A stretch of 64,000 nucleotides of DNA from Endozoicomonas sp. G2_1 (GCF_017744155.1 NZ_JAGHQT010000007.1:117353-181352), one strand, 5' to 3'; shown: positions 47,499 through 55,978, counted from the first letter of the stretch. Notes: generated by a model from the sequence alone, not told the origin. Numbers and translations are program-made.

Positions 47499-47598
47499 AT
47501 ATAACAAGTGCTTCAACGGGACAAATAAAGCTTAGCTCTCGTCGCTGCGCTCCTAATTTTAGCTAAGCTATTATTTGCCCATTAAGCAGGCGTTAGCT
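47499..47598 (+). repeat. attC 2 (type A)
   Basis: R'' ATATAAC, R' GTTAGCT. Type A: AAGCTTAGCT / AGCTAAGCT arms. The outer stem reads TGCTT / AAGCA instead of the usual CGCTT / AAGCG, a compensated change. Confidence 0.92.
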
Positions 47599-47612
47599 GT
47601 TTAGGAGAGTTT

Positions 47613-48107
47613 GTGAGTACATTGGAAGTATTAAGGTCTCAACCACCAAGTTGCTTCGACGGTTTTCAACTTGAAGTTGACGAGGCATTAATAAATGGGG
47701 AGTTCTCTATATGCAAGAGCGTTGTGTGTACTTGCGGTGGTCAAAACCATAGCATCTTAGGTAATATTCAAATTGAGAAGAAAGGCTTCTTTTTTAAAAA
47801 GGAAGTAACGTCTTTTTATCCACCGTTCTATTTACAGTGTGAAAGTTGTGGTTCAAAAGAATTACTTTTCAACCCTAATATTCACGGCTGGGATGGCGTC
47901 AATGGTGATAGTGCAACTATAGTCGGAACTGAGTCAGTTACAAGTTTAGGGTTAATGGGAAAAGTAGTAATAGCTTTCAGCTACCAAGGTATAGATAATT
48001 ACTTAGATATACCCATTGATACGGCAAGGAATATGTTCGATACGTTCTCATTGGGTATCATGGTAAACGGGCAATTACAGTATGTTTACGACTGTGAGTG
48101 TGCATAA
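47613..48107 (+). CDS. Cassette 3: cysteine-rich protein, unknown
   Basis: A 164-residue soluble protein. Cysteines in VCTCGG and QCESCGSKE form a possible zinc-ribbon-like four-Cys site, and the C-terminus ends YDCECA. GTG start with AGGAG 5 nt upstream. No family recognised. No signal peptide. Confidence 0.72.
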   Translation: MSTLEVLRSQPPSCFDGFQLEVDEALINGEFSICKSVVCTCGGQNHSILGNIQIEKKGFFFKKEVTSFYPPFYLQCESCGSKELLFNPNIHGWDGVNGDSATIVGTESVTSLGLMGKVVIAFSYQGIDNYLDIPIDTARNMFDTFSLGIMVNGQLQYVYDCECA

Positions 48108-48109
48108 AC

Positions 48110-48212
48110 AGCTAACAAGCTGTTCAAGTGGGACTGCTAAAGTTTGGCTCGGTTCCGCTTCGCTCCACAAGTATAGCCAAACATTTATCAGCCCCTTAAC
48201 AGGGCGTTAACT
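48110..48212 (+). repeat. attC 3 (type B)
   Basis: R'' AGCTAAC, R' GTTAACT. Type B outer stem CTGTTCAAG / CTTAACAG; inner arms AAGTTTGGC / GCCAAAC. Confidence 0.92.
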
Positions 48213-48442
48213 GTCACCACTAATTCAAGTTAAATTGTTTTTATTGTTTTGGTGTCAACCGATAATTTGGGCAGTTATTGCTTATGTGTTTTCGCCTTTG
48301 CTGGTTTGGTTATTCAAACTAATATTGTGTAAAAGGCTCAAATCAGCGTTTAGGTGTTACCGTGGCGAGGTGTTATTCCACGTCAGGTAAACGCATTTAA
48401 CTTTGGTTGTTGCTATTAGTTTTATGGTTACATTAAGCTATC
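48207..48442 (+). other. Cassette 4: gene-free cassette, family 2 copy 1
   Basis: About 237 bp without a credible gene. It shares blocks with cassettes 20 and 38: CACCACTA near the left end, TTTTCGCCTTTGCT, TTATTCAAACTA, GGCTCAAAT and a TAAACGCATTTAACTTTG-like block near the right end. The 5' CACCA can pair locally with TGGTG. Most diverged of the three copies. Confidence 0.75.
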
Positions 48443-48544
48443 AGTTAACAAGTGCTTCAACGGGACAAATAAAGCTTAGCTCCCGTCGCTGCGCTCCTAA
48501 ATTTTAGCTAAGCTAATTATTTGCCCATTAAGCGGGCGTTAGGC
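48443..48544 (+). repeat. attC 4 (type A)
   Basis: R'' AGTTAAC, R' GTTAGGC. Type A with TGCTT / AAGCG outer stem, leaving one G-T pair. Confidence 0.92.
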
Positions 48545-48549
48545 ATCAT

Positions 48550-48966
48550 ATGAAAAATTCAAATCAAGGAAAGATTTTATTAGCGAACTTAGTGCTTTTA
48601 TTCGCCACTTATCTTACTAGTTTAGTTTTCTTAGGCGATAATGAGCGAGAAATACTTGTTGCAATTTGTTTGTATTGTATTTTTATACCATCAATTTTTG
48701 TTTCTTTAATCGACTTGATATTAACAAGCACCAATAAAGTAAAGTTACGAGGAAGATTTACTTCTTATCTACCACTGTTAACTTTGATTTTATCTTTCGT
48801 TGCACCACTGATTTTCTTTTTACCTGAACTATTATTTCCATCTGCGGCTGCTGGAGCTGTGTCTTTTTATCTAATATACTGGGGGATGTTTATATTACCT
48901 GTAATGATTCCTCTAACTTTGACTTTAGGCTTTTTTTACAAGTACATTTTGAATAAAAATGCCTAA
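48550..48966 (+). CDS. Cassette 5: four-helix membrane protein, unknown
   Basis: A 138-residue polytopic protein with four hydrophobic helices (about 8-27, 34-57, 73-95, 100-130) and short charged loops. The ATG lies only 6 nt after the recombination core, with no clear ribosome site. No family recognised. Confidence 0.7.
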   Translation: MKNSNQGKILLANLVLLFATYLTSLVFLGDNEREILVAICLYCIFIPSIFVSLIDLILTSTNKVKLRGRFTSYLPLLTLILSFVAPLIFFLPELLFPSAAAGAVSFYLIYWGMFILPVMIPLTLTLGFFYKYILNKNA

Positions 48967-49063
48967 CAAGCCAATAAAGTGGGACTGCTAAAGCTTGGCT
49001 CGGTTTCGCTTCGCTCCACAAGTATAGCCAAGCATTTATCAGCCCCTTATTGGGGCGTTATGT
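48961..49063 (+). repeat. attC 5 (type C)
   Basis: R'' GCCTAAC, R' GTTATGT. Type C outer stem CCAATAAAG / CTTATTGG; inner arms AAGCTTGGC / GCCAAGC. R'' overlaps the cassette 5 stop codon. Confidence 0.92.
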
Positions 49064-49070
49064 GTATTAG

Positions 49071-49343
49071 ATGAGTCGACTAATCGAATTACTAAGGAAA
49101 TTTTGGCTAATAGGGTTGTTACTTCTGCTCTTTGGAATTTGGCTTATAAATATTATAAGTGAGCCGTTTGGGGCGGAGGTTCTAGTAGTAACGATTTTTA
49201 TTGTTTTACCTTTGATTAAGTATTTGGCCTCAAAAGTGTTTCAACTGGATAAAACTGATTCAATACCTTGGTATGGTTCACCGATATTTGTTTTAGGTTT
49301 AGTTGTGGTAACTTATTTAGCGTATTTTGTTGTAAACACATAA
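49071..49343 (+). CDS. Cassette 6: small membrane protein, unknown
   Basis: A 90-residue protein with three hydrophobic segments (about 11-29, 34-53, 64-87). ATG start with no strong ribosome site; the R' core of the preceding attC is 8 nt upstream. No family recognised. Confidence 0.65.
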   Translation: MSRLIELLRKFWLIGLLLLLFGIWLINIISEPFGAEVLVVTIFIVLPLIKYLASKVFQLDKTDSIPWYGSPIFVLGLVVVTYLAYFVVNT

Positions 49344-49440
49344 CAAGCTGTTCAAGTGGGACTGCTAAAGTTTGGCTCGGTTTCGCTTCGCTTCACAAGT
49401 TTAGCCAAACATTTATCAGCCTCTTAACAGGGCGTTATAT
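49338..49440 (+). repeat. attC 6 (type B)
   Basis: R'' ACATAAC, R' GTTATAT. Type B arms as in attC 3. Confidence 0.92.
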
Positions 49441-49704
49441 GCCAATTAAAATAATCTTAGCGTAAGACATAGTTTATTTTTGTTTCTCGCTATTCTGGTT
49501 TTGGTGCAGTACTAATAAGCTTTGCCGTTTTTTGTATTTTCAGATAGTTTGTTATTTGCTGGTAGTTTTATGTTTCAGCAGAAATAAAGGGTGGCAAAGC
49601 TATTAATTTTGGCTAGTTTTGTTGGGTAGCTCAAAAGTTCAAAGTAGGGTGCTCAATTAACGGTGCCTTCAAAATGGTGTAGTGTTTAACGTCAAGTAAG
49701 CTGC
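49435..49704 (+). other. Cassette 7: gene-free cassette, family 1 copy 2
   Basis: Same body as cassette 2. The 93-nt hairpin is at 49513-49605, with apical stem GCTGG / TCAGC; the middle stem is partly degraded (TTATTTGCT). The 8-codon MPIKIILA frame is conserved at 49439. Confidence 0.85.
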
Positions 49705-49805
49705 ATATAACAAGCGCTTCAACGGGACAAATAAAGCTTAGCTCTCGTCGCTGCGCTCCTAATTTTAGCTAAGCTAATTATTTGCCCGTTAAGCGGGCGT
49801 TAGCT
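49705..49805 (+). repeat. attC 7 (type A)
   Basis: R'' ATATAAC, R' GTTAGCT; outer stem GCGCTTCAACGGG / CCCGTTAAGCGGGC. Confidence 0.92.
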
Positions 49806-49818
49806 TACTCTAGAGTCT

Positions 49819-50088
49819 ATGAGCAAATATAGAGAATATGTATCTTTTGCAAACCGTTTAAGCTTATATTTCACAGTTTATATTACTGTGGTTGTAACTT
49901 TGGGCTGCTGTGTTAGTTTTTGGCAAGCATACAAAGATGTTGGTTTATCAGTGCTTGCAGAACGTCTATTAGTTATTTACGGCATTCTTATTCCTGGTAG
50001 TTATGTGCTGTTTTTTCTAATAGGCTTATATAAATTTCATTTAGAGTATGGCTTTAAAAACAAAACATGGGAAAGTGACGGTTTTTAG
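49819..50088 (+). CDS. Cassette 8: small two-helix membrane protein, unknown
   Basis: An 89-residue protein with helices at about 14-35 and 48-72, and a charged C-terminus ending KTWESDGF. ATG start. No family recognised. Confidence 0.65.
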   Translation: MSKYREYVSFANRLSLYFTVYITVVVTLGCCVSFWQAYKDVGLSVLAERLLVIYGILIPGSYVLFFLIGLYKFHLEYGFKNKTWESDGF

Positions 50089-50098
50089 TCAAATAGTA

Positions 50099-50198
50099 AG
50101 CTAACAAGCTAATCAAGTCGGACGCATAACAGTTGGCTGCGTTCACTTCGTTCACAATTATAGCCAACTATTATCCGCCGCTTATTGGGGCGTTATAT
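50099..50198 (+). repeat. attC 8 (singleton)
   Basis: R'' AGCTAAC, R' GTTATAT. Its own type, with inner arms CAGTTGGCT / AGCCAACT and CGGACG / CCGC segments; 100 bp. Confidence 0.9.
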
Positions 50199-50214
50199 TG
50201 CACAGGGAGGTTGA

Positions 50215-50655
50215 GTGAATATCATACAAAACATTGAAAGATCATTTCATCCTGAAATTTACTCTGAATCAATGCCTATCAATAATGATTTGAGTTTATG
50301 CCTTTATAAAAAGTCAGGCTTAGCTAGGTATGTTTTAGCAACCTTAAACTTTGATTCAAACTTAGATATTAAAACTCAAATTGCAAACGCTCGTAAATTA
50401 ATTAGGAATCAAACGGCTGCGCTCTGGATTTTTAAAGAGGTTGGAGCTTATATTGTATTTGTTTGCGATGAATTACCAGAATTAGATAGTTCACACTTAG
50501 CAGTAGATAGTACGGGGTTTCATGCTGTTATCGTTCAAGGTGTGCATTTGGTTTCTAAATCAGGTAAGCATTTATATAATCATACTAATTGGTTAAATAA
50601 ATCTTTTGGCGGCACAGACTTTATTGCTGAACGTCTAGTAAATAGTGCAATATAA
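50215..50655 (+). CDS. Cassette 9: soluble protein, unknown
   Basis: A 146-residue soluble protein with alternating alpha/beta segments, including the beta-like AALWIFKEVGAYIVFVCDE and FHAVIVQGVHLVS. GTG start with GGGAGG 4 nt upstream. No signal peptide, no family recognised. Confidence 0.7.
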   Translation: MNIIQNIERSFHPEIYSESMPINNDLSLCLYKKSGLARYVLATLNFDSNLDIKTQIANARKLIRNQTAALWIFKEVGAYIVFVCDELPELDSSHLAVDSTGFHAVIVQGVHLVSKSGKHLYNHTNWLNKSFGGTDFIAERLVNSAI

Positions 50656-50751
50656 CAAGCTGTTTAAGTGGGACTGTTAAAGTTTGGCTCGGTTTCGCTT
50701 CGCTCACAATTATAGCCAAACATTTATCAGCCCCTTAACAGGGCGTTATAT
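50650..50751 (+). repeat. attC 9 (type B)
   Basis: R'' ATATAAC (overlapping the cassette 9 stop), R' GTTATAT. The outer stem has CTGTTTAAG in place of CTGTTCAAG, restoring full pairing with CTTAACAG. Confidence 0.92.
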
Positions 50752-50760
50752 GCCTATGGT

Positions 50761-51060
50761 ATGCACATGGAAAGTCGTAAATTAAAATATCCTAAGTTAA
50801 TTGTATTAACTGTTTCAGTCATGGGTTGCTTTTTAGGTATGCTGCTAATTTATCCATTTTGTGCACTCTTAGGAATTGACGTAAACCAAACTGTTAATGA
50901 TATTAGTCAACTTCTGACGTTATTAGTTGCATTGATTATATTTACTATATTCGGGTATTTTAGTTCATGTTACTTAGCTGCATACACAATGGTTTTTCTA
51001 AGAATAATTGATAAATCACAGGTATCAGAACTAGGTATCGGTGGTACAAAAGCAGAGTAG
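50761..51060 (+). CDS. Cassette 10: small membrane protein, unknown
   Basis: A 99-residue protein with hydrophobic segments at about 13-38 and 51-83 and a polar tail. ATG at 50761, with an in-frame ATG two codons later as an alternative. No family recognised. Confidence 0.65.
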   Translation: MHMESRKLKYPKLIVLTVSVMGCFLGMLLIYPFCALLGIDVNQTVNDISQLLTLLVALIIFTIFGYFSSCYLAAYTMVFLRIIDKSQVSELGIGGTKAE

Positions 51061-51068
51061 TAAATGGC

Positions 51069-51170
51069 ATATAACAAGCTGTTCAAGTGGGACTGCTAAA
51101 GTTTGGCTCGGTTTCGCTTCGCTACACATTTTAGCCAAACATTTATCAGCCCCTTAACAGGGCGTTAAAT
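51069..51170 (+). repeat. attC 10 (type B)
   Basis: R'' ATATAAC, R' GTTAAAT; type B arms. Confidence 0.92.
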
Positions 51171-51185
51171 GGCAGGAGTAATAAT

Positions 51186-51674
51186 TTGAACCACGAGTTA
51201 GTAGGCCAATTACTAGGTTTTATAATGGCTCATAGTGCAGCTATTGGTGCTTCTATAGAGGCTAACGAATTGCTTGTTCCGTTTGTAATTACAGAGAACA
51301 AAGGTGAAAGAAAGAGTCTTGAATTTGAAGCTGACACGCAAGAGTTAGCAATTGCAAAAGCAGAAAAGAAATTAACTGAGTTGAGTAACGATGTTGAAGC
51401 ATGGTCTTATAGCCAAGATGGGTTAGTGACCTTAGAGGATGGCTCTAAACAGGATGTCTTCTTTTACAAAATATGGTCAAAAGGTATGTCGGAGCCATTA
51501 CAGGCTTATCAAATGTATCAAAAGCATCCATTCAAACTTATAGGGAATGTTCAAATCCTAAATTATGCCGAGTCAGGTCTGAGTGAAGATCATCAAGAAA
51601 TTTTTATTACAGGTTTAAATAACGGAATTAGTGTTCACCCAACTGGATCTGAAAAGTGGGAATCATGGTTCTAG
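51186..51674 (+). CDS. Cassette 11: soluble protein, unknown
   Basis: A 162-residue soluble protein. TTG start supported by AGGAG 7 nt upstream. Its N-terminus (LVGQLLGFIMAHSAAIGASIEAN) is amphipathic; the rest is alpha/beta with a Lys/Glu-rich helix. No family recognised. Confidence 0.7.
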   Translation: MNHELVGQLLGFIMAHSAAIGASIEANELLVPFVITENKGERKSLEFEADTQELAIAKAEKKLTELSNDVEAWSYSQDGLVTLEDGSKQDVFFYKIWSKGMSEPLQAYQMYQKHPFKLIGNVQILNYAESGLSEDHQEIFITGLNNGISVHPTGSEKWESWF

Positions 51675-51679
51675 AAGCC

Positions 51680-51780
51680 ATTTAACAAGCTGTTCAAGTG
51701 GGACTGCTAAAGTTTGGCTCGGTTTCGCTTCGCTACACATTTTAGCCAAACATTATCAGCCCCTTAACAGGGCGTTAGGT
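51680..51780 (+). repeat. attC 11 (type B)
   Basis: R'' ATTTAAC, R' GTTAGGT; type B arms. Confidence 0.92.
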
Positions 51781-51787
51781 GTTTCTC

Positions 51788-52177
51788 ATGGATGAGCGTG
51801 AATATCAAACTAAAGTTGAACTAATTGGCCTACTCAATGTCTCGGATGAAGATAACTTTCAAAAAATTTTAGACGCGCTATTTAGTGGTGATGAAGATGC
51901 AATTGAAGATGAAGTTTTTGCTTTAGATTTCAAATTCATTCAAGGTCACGAATTTACTGATGAGTGGGTTAACGCCTTTATTACGCTGATAAAATACTGC
52001 ATAGATAATAAAGTTAATGGCTCATATCAATTAATTAGTGTGTTTCCGGCAAACTGGGACAAAATAAGCAGTTCTGGCCAACAATTAGTAATTAAATTTT
52101 GCCATACTAATAAAAACAACAAATTTAACAAGTTAACTCAGTTAGTTATGCTTCAAATTCTAAAAGAGTCGTGGTAA
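51788..52177 (+). CDS. Cassette 12: acidic helical protein, unknown
   Basis: A 129-residue acidic, mostly helical soluble protein (MDEREYQTKVELIGLLNVSDEDN...), perhaps with HEAT-like helix pairs. The ATG at 51788 is preferred over a GTG 9 bp upstream that lies within the attC core. No family recognised. Confidence 0.68.
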   Translation: MDEREYQTKVELIGLLNVSDEDNFQKILDALFSGDEDAIEDEVFALDFKFIQGHEFTDEWVNAFITLIKYCIDNKVNGSYQLISVFPANWDKISSSGQQLVIKFCHTNKNNKFNKLTQLVMLQILKESW

Positions 52178-52180
52178 AAC

Positions 52181-52282
52181 ACCTAACAAGCCAATTAAGC
52201 GGGACTTCTAAAGCTTGGCTCGGTTCCGCTTCGCTCCACAAGTATAGCCAAGCATTATCAGCCCCTTATTGGGGCGTTATAT
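52181..52282 (+). repeat. attC 12 (type C)
   Basis: R'' ACCTAAC, R' GTTATAT; type C with CCAATTAAG on the left arm. Confidence 0.92.
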
Positions 52283-52294
52283 TTACGAGTAAGT

Positions 52295-52549
52295 ATGGAT
52301 ATTGAGTTTATTTTAGAAGCAATTCTTGAAGGTAAAACCACAACTCTCGTTGCTCGTTCAATTAATGGAAATAAATTCAAACTAGGCAATGGTTCAACAT
52401 TAAATGGTTGCCCAATAATGAGCACATTATCTCAGCCTAGACGTTTAAAGTCTGATGGTAAGCCGAATTTGGATACATATTGCTTTTACCTAGTTAACGC
52501 AAGAGACAAATATAAGTTTATTGTTGGAAACAAAATAAAACTACTCTAG
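52295..52549 (+). CDS. Cassette 13: small soluble protein, unknown
   Basis: An 84-residue protein with an acidic N-terminal helix and a beta-rich, basic C-terminus (CFYLVNARDKYKFIVGNKIKLL). ATG start, weak ribosome site. No family recognised. Confidence 0.62.
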   Translation: MDIEFILEAILEGKTTTLVARSINGNKFKLGNGSTLNGCPIMSTLSQPRRLKSDGKPNLDTYCFYLVNARDKYKFIVGNKIKLL

Positions 52550-52557
52550 TCCAGTAA

Positions 52558-52659
52558 ATATAACAAGTTGTTCAAGCGGGACTGCTAAAGTTTGGCTCGG
52601 TTTCGCTTCGCTACACATTTTAGCCAAACCTTTATCAGCCCCTTAACAGGGCGTTATGT
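52558..52659 (+). repeat. attC 13 (type B)
   Basis: R'' ATATAAC, R' GTTATGT; the left outer arm is TTGTTCAAG. Confidence 0.9.
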
Positions 52660-52958
52660 TTGAATTGAATATGAATCAAGAGTTAAAGAAAAAAGTAGAT
52701 ATCGTGGTTGGGTTAAGCCGGTTAGCTGGTGGCACGTTAATTATTATTGGAAGTATTTTAGTTTTTTTCTTTATACAAGCTGCATTAGATCCAAATGCAA
52801 TAATTGAAATTAATGGAGTACCAACCAAAGATTTTAGTGACAAGCTTATTGCAGTCATTTTTAGTGCTTTATTTTTTGTTTTGGGGGTTGTTTTGTCTTT
52901 TGCCCCTAATAAAGCTCTCGACAAATTTGCGATTAAAATAATTAAGCTCTCAAGTTAG
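52656..52958 (+). CDS. Cassette 14: small two-helix membrane protein, unknown
   Basis: A 100-residue protein with helices at about 23-46 and 65-85. Its first ATG is formed by the attC core itself (GTTATG), so recombination joins the start codon to the gene; an in-frame ATG five codons later is an alternative. No family recognised. Confidence 0.65.
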   Translation: MFELNMNQELKKKVDIVVGLSRLAGGTLIIIGSILVFFFIQAALDPNAIIEINGVPTKDFSDKLIAVIFSALFFVLGVVLSFAPNKALDKFAIKIIKLSS

Positions 52959-52964
52959 TTTCAA

Positions 52965-53065
52965 ACATAACAAGCGCTTCAACGGGACAAATAAAGCTTA
53001 GCTCCCGTCGCTGCGCTCCTAATTTTAGCTAAGCTAATTATTTGCCCGTTAAGCGGGCGTTATAT
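52965..53065 (+). repeat. attC 14 (type A)
   Basis: R'' ACATAAC, R' GTTATAT; type A. Confidence 0.92.
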
Positions 53066-53329
53066 GCCAATTAAAATAATCTTAGCGTAAGACATGGTTT
53101 ATTTTTGTTTTTCGCTATTCTGGGCTTGGCGTAATACTAATAAGCTTTGCCGTTTTTTGTATTTTCAGATAGTTTATTTCTTACTGGTGGTTTTGCATTT
53201 CAGCAGAAATAAAAGGTGGCAAAGCTATTAATTTTGGCTAGTTTTGGTGAGTAGCTCAAAAGTTCAAAGTAGGGTGCTCAATTAACGGTGCCTTCAAAAT
53301 GGTGTAGTGTTTAACGTAAAGTAAGCTGC
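53060..53329 (+). other. Cassette 15: gene-free cassette, family 1 copy 3
   Basis: The 93-nt hairpin is at 53138-53230 with perfect outer and middle stems; the apical stem is CTGG / TCAG. The 8-codon MPIKIILA frame is at 53064. Confidence 0.85.
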
Positions 53330-53431
53330 ATATAACAAGCGCTTCAACGGGACAAATAAAGCTTAGCTCTCGTCGCTGCGCTCCTAAATTTTAGCTAAGC
53401 TAATTATTAGCCCGTTAAGCGGGCGTTATGC
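53330..53431 (+). repeat. attC 15 (type A)
   Basis: R'' ATATAAC, R' GTTATGC; type A with AATTATTAGCCCG on the right arm. Confidence 0.92.
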
Positions 53432-53441
53432 CCATAAGAAT

Positions 53442-53888
53442 ATGAAAAGACTGGTTGCTGTTTTTAAGGTTGTAATTATAGTTTTATTGGGGGCGCTCTC
53501 GCTCAAAGTGATGTACAGTAACCCTATTAAAGGCGAAACAAAAACTGTTTTCGCAAAAACTATTGAACAGTTGAATTGCCCAGTTGGTAAGTACGCAGAT
53601 CCTTATTTTATTATCGTAGGTAGTCAAACTAAGTTCTATGTAATGAAAGAGTTTGTTTACTGGACAGACTGTGATACTGAGCCTAATAAATTAATGGGTA
53701 AAAAGGTCTCTTTTATTTATTTCATTAGCACAGATCTAAAGTCAGAAGTTATCCAATTATCATTGGAAGGTAATTCAATCTATACGAAGAACGAATTTAT
53801 CGGTAAAACTAAATTAATAGGAGTGTTACTCTTTTTTGGCGTAATGGCTTTTCTAATATGGTCTTTAGTTACCAGAAAAAGGGCATAA
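53442..53888 (+). CDS. Cassette 16: membrane protein with external domain, unknown
   Basis: A 148-residue protein with one helix near each end (about 7-24 and 124-142) enclosing a beta-rich domain of about 95 residues with two cysteines (QLNCPVG and WTDCDTE) that may form a disulfide outside the cytoplasm. ATG start. No family recognised. Confidence 0.68.
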   Translation: MKRLVAVFKVVIIVLLGALSLKVMYSNPIKGETKTVFAKTIEQLNCPVGKYADPYFIIVGSQTKFYVMKEFVYWTDCDTEPNKLMGKKVSFIYFISTDLKSEVIQLSLEGNSIYTKNEFIGKTKLIGVLLFFGVMAFLIWSLVTRKRA

Positions 53889-53985
53889 CAAGCTGTTCAA
53901 GTGGGACTGCTAAAGTTTGGCTCGGTTCCGCTTCGCTTCACAATTTTAGCCAAACATTTATCAGCCCCTTAACAGGGCGTTATAT
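53883..53985 (+). repeat. attC 16 (type B)
   Basis: R'' GCATAAC (overlaps the cassette 16 stop), R' GTTATAT; type B. Confidence 0.92.
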
Positions 53986-54000
53986 GCCAAGGAAGCTTTA

Positions 54001-54234
54001 GTGGAAGAAATAGCTGACGGATTACTTAAACCCATTCTCAGGTTTATCCGCTTTATCCTCTTGGAAGCACTATGCGAGTTTCTTATTTATTGGGTCGGTC
54101 GCATATTCTTATTAATAGTAACATTAGGTAATTATCCAAGAGGTCGACAGGCTGAGGAGTACGAAGGACGCATTATTTGCACTGGTTTTTTCGTTATAAT
54201 ATGCAGTATTGTCCTAATTGGTGTCTATGTGTAA
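54001..54234 (+). CDS. Cassette 17: small membrane protein, unknown
   Basis: A 77-residue protein with a long hydrophobic stretch (about 13-42) and a C-terminal helix (about 58-77). GTG start with AAGGAAG about 5 nt upstream. The R-rich loop NYPRGRQAEEYEGR is between the helices. No family recognised. Confidence 0.66.
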   Translation: MEEIADGLLKPILRFIRFILLEALCEFLIYWVGRIFLLIVTLGNYPRGRQAEEYEGRIICTGFFVIICSIVLIGVYV

Positions 54235-54240
54235 ATTGGC

Positions 54241-54343
54241 ATATAACAAGCCAATAAAGCGGGACTGCTAAAGCTTGGCTCGGTTCCGCTTCGCTTCACA
54301 AGTATAGCCAAGCATTTATCAGCCCCTTATTGGGGCGTTAGCT
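54241..54343 (+). repeat. attC 17 (type C)
   Basis: R'' ATATAAC, R' GTTAGCT; type C. Confidence 0.92.
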
Positions 54344-54358
54344 TTTTAAGGAGGTTTT

Positions 54359-54796
54359 GTGAGAAAAGTGGTTTTAAGTGTTGTTGTATTGTCTATCGTT
54401 GGTTGTGTTTCAACTCCCAAAGAGGAGAATACAAATACGCAATATACAGGACTAACAAAGGCACAATTTTCAGACAATAAAGAGCATAGTGAATATTGTT
54501 TCCGACACGCTAATGCAGTGCGATTAACGTATGGAGATGTTAAAACTGGCTTTATAAAAAACATGATAGACCCTGGTCGTTTTTTAACTTGGGAGACAGT
54601 AAAAGAAGTAGAGGTTTTAGCTAATAATGATGAAAACATAGACTTAGTAGAAGGTTATTATTATGGTCGATGTATGAGGAGTAAAAGTGACGTAAAAACT
54701 CCTCGTTTTGAAGAGATAAAACCTGTTCTATCGCAATGTTTATCTAATGATGTTGTTCCTTGTGCTAGTGTTCACACTATGAGTTTCTCAAGCTAA
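54359..54796 (+). CDS. Cassette 18: lipoprotein, unknown
   Basis: A 145-residue lipoprotein with lipobox SIVGC (Cys near residue 16), followed by a mainly helical domain with three further cysteines. GTG start with AAGGAGG 4 nt upstream, the best ribosome site in the array. No family recognised. Confidence 0.72.
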   Translation: MRKVVLSVVVLSIVGCVSTPKEENTNTQYTGLTKAQFSDNKEHSEYCFRHANAVRLTYGDVKTGFIKNMIDPGRFLTWETVKEVEVLANNDENIDLVEGYYYGRCMRSKSDVKTPRFEEIKPVLSQCLSNDVVPCASVHTMSFSS

Positions 54797-54890
54797 CAAG
54801 CGCTTCAACGGGACAAATAAAGCTTAGCTCTCGTCGCTTCGCTCCTAATTTTAGCTAAACTATTATTTGCCCGTTAAGCGAGCGTTAGTT
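54791..54890 (+). repeat. attC 18 (type A variant)
   Basis: R'' AGCTAAC, R' GTTAGTT; type A with CGCTTCGCTCC in the apical part and AAGCGAGC at the right end. Confidence 0.9.
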
Positions 54891-54902
54891 ACCAAGGAAG
54901 AT

Positions 54903-55241
54903 ATGCGTACAATTCAATTTTTAGGTTTAATTTCGGCAGTTTTTGCAGTCATATCTTTGTATGTACTTTTATCTCCGATTACTCCAGATAGTAGTGCTTC
55001 ATCAGCAAGTGCTGTGGGGTTGGCGTTAATGTTTATAGTAGCTCCAGCATTTGGTTTTTCTGCTCTACTTTTAATACCGTCATCTATTGCTTTAATTAAC
55101 TCTAAGTTACGTGAAAAGACTTATTTCAATGGCAAGTTTTGGTATAGTATTTGGGGTATAAACAGCATACTTTGTTTAGGGTATGTAATAGCTGCTGTGT
55201 ACATTGGTTATTTGTACTTAACCTCGAGTACAGGCAACTAA
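54903..55241 (+). CDS. Cassette 19: three-helix membrane protein, unknown
   Basis: A 112-residue protein with three hydrophobic segments (about 3-23, 35-66, 78-107). ATG at 54903 with AAGGA 4 nt upstream; a frame extending upstream only reads through the attC. No family recognised. Confidence 0.67.
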   Translation: MRTIQFLGLISAVFAVISLYVLLSPITPDSSASSASAVGLALMFIVAPAFGFSALLLIPSSIALINSKLREKTYFNGKFWYSIWGINSILCLGYVIAAVYIGYLYLTSSTGN

Positions 55242-55337
55242 CAAGCTAATAAAACGGGACTGTTAAAGCTTGGCTCGGTTCCGCTTCGCTCTACAAGTAT
55301 AGCCAAGCATTATCAGCCCTTTATTGGGGCGTTAGCT
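55236..55337 (+). repeat. attC 19 (type C variant)
   Basis: R'' AACTAAC, R' GTTAGCT; left arm CTAATAAAACGGG, right CCCTTTATTGGGG. Confidence 0.9.
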
Positions 55338-55621
55338 TTGCCACCACTATTCGAGTAAAAATTATTTGTGGTGGCCTTGGTGTAAAACGCCAATTTTGCA
55401 CTTGCTGCCGTTCTTGAGTTTGGCTAGTTTAGCAGCCATAGATTGCTCAGCATTTTTTGCCAAAGAGTTTTCGCCTTTGCTAAATTCGTTATTCAAACTA
55501 GCAAAGTGCCAACGGCTCAAATTCAAGTTTGTCGGGTAGTGGTGGATGTTGTTGCACTTTCCGTACAAACGTATTTAACATTGTTTGTTGCTGGTAGTTT
55601 TGTGGTTACAGTAGGCTATTC
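55332..55621 (+). other. Cassette 20: gene-free cassette, family 2 copy 2
   Basis: About 290 bp. GCCACCAC near 55340 can pair with local GTGGTGGC (about 55369) or, as CCACCACTA (55341-55349), with distal TAGTGGTGG (55537-55545). TTTGCTA / TAGCAAA forms a further stem. A TTG-started frame of about 69 codons (55443-55652) runs into the attC; it has no ribosome site and is not called. Confidence 0.78.
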
Positions 55622-55723
55622 AGCTAACAAGCCAATAAAGCGGGACTGCTAAAGCTTGGCTCGGTTCCGCTTCGCTACACAGTTTAGCCAAGCATTTATC
55701 AGCCCCTTATTGGGGCGTTAGCA
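55622..55723 (+). repeat. attC 20 (type C)
   Basis: R'' AGCTAAC, R' GTTAGCA; type C. Confidence 0.92.
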
Positions 55724-55729
55724 GTCAAA

Positions 55730-55978
55730 ATGAATAAAAATGAACCTTCATATAAGTTATGGTGGAAGTTAGTAGGCTCTATTATTATTTTTCTTCTTTT
55801 GGTAAAGGCACTAACTGATGGCGTACTCTACATTCCAGCTAGAAATGGTTTTTTGAGTGTAGAGGAAAGCCCCGAAGCATTTGGTATTACGTTGGCAATG
55901 TTATTTCCTTTGTGCGTGTACTCCTTTTATCAAGGCGCTACAGGGCTGTATAAAAACTTCAAGCAAAAGGTTAGTTAA
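55730..55978 (+). CDS. Cassette 21: small two-helix membrane protein, unknown
   Basis: An 82-residue protein with helices at about 8-30 and 50-72. The ATG is 13 nt after the core with no ribosome site. No family recognised. Confidence 0.65.
   Translation: MNKNEPSYKLWWKLVGSIIIFLLLVKALTDGVLYIPARNGFLSVEESPEAFGITLAMLFPLCVYSFYQGATGLYKNFKQKVS

Noticed and set aside
55443..55652. 69-codon frame in the second family-2 gene-free cassette
   Set aside because: TTG start with no ribosome site, and it extends into the attC. The matching frame is stopped in copy 1 and shifted in copy 3. Kept as an alternative explanation in the finding on family 2.
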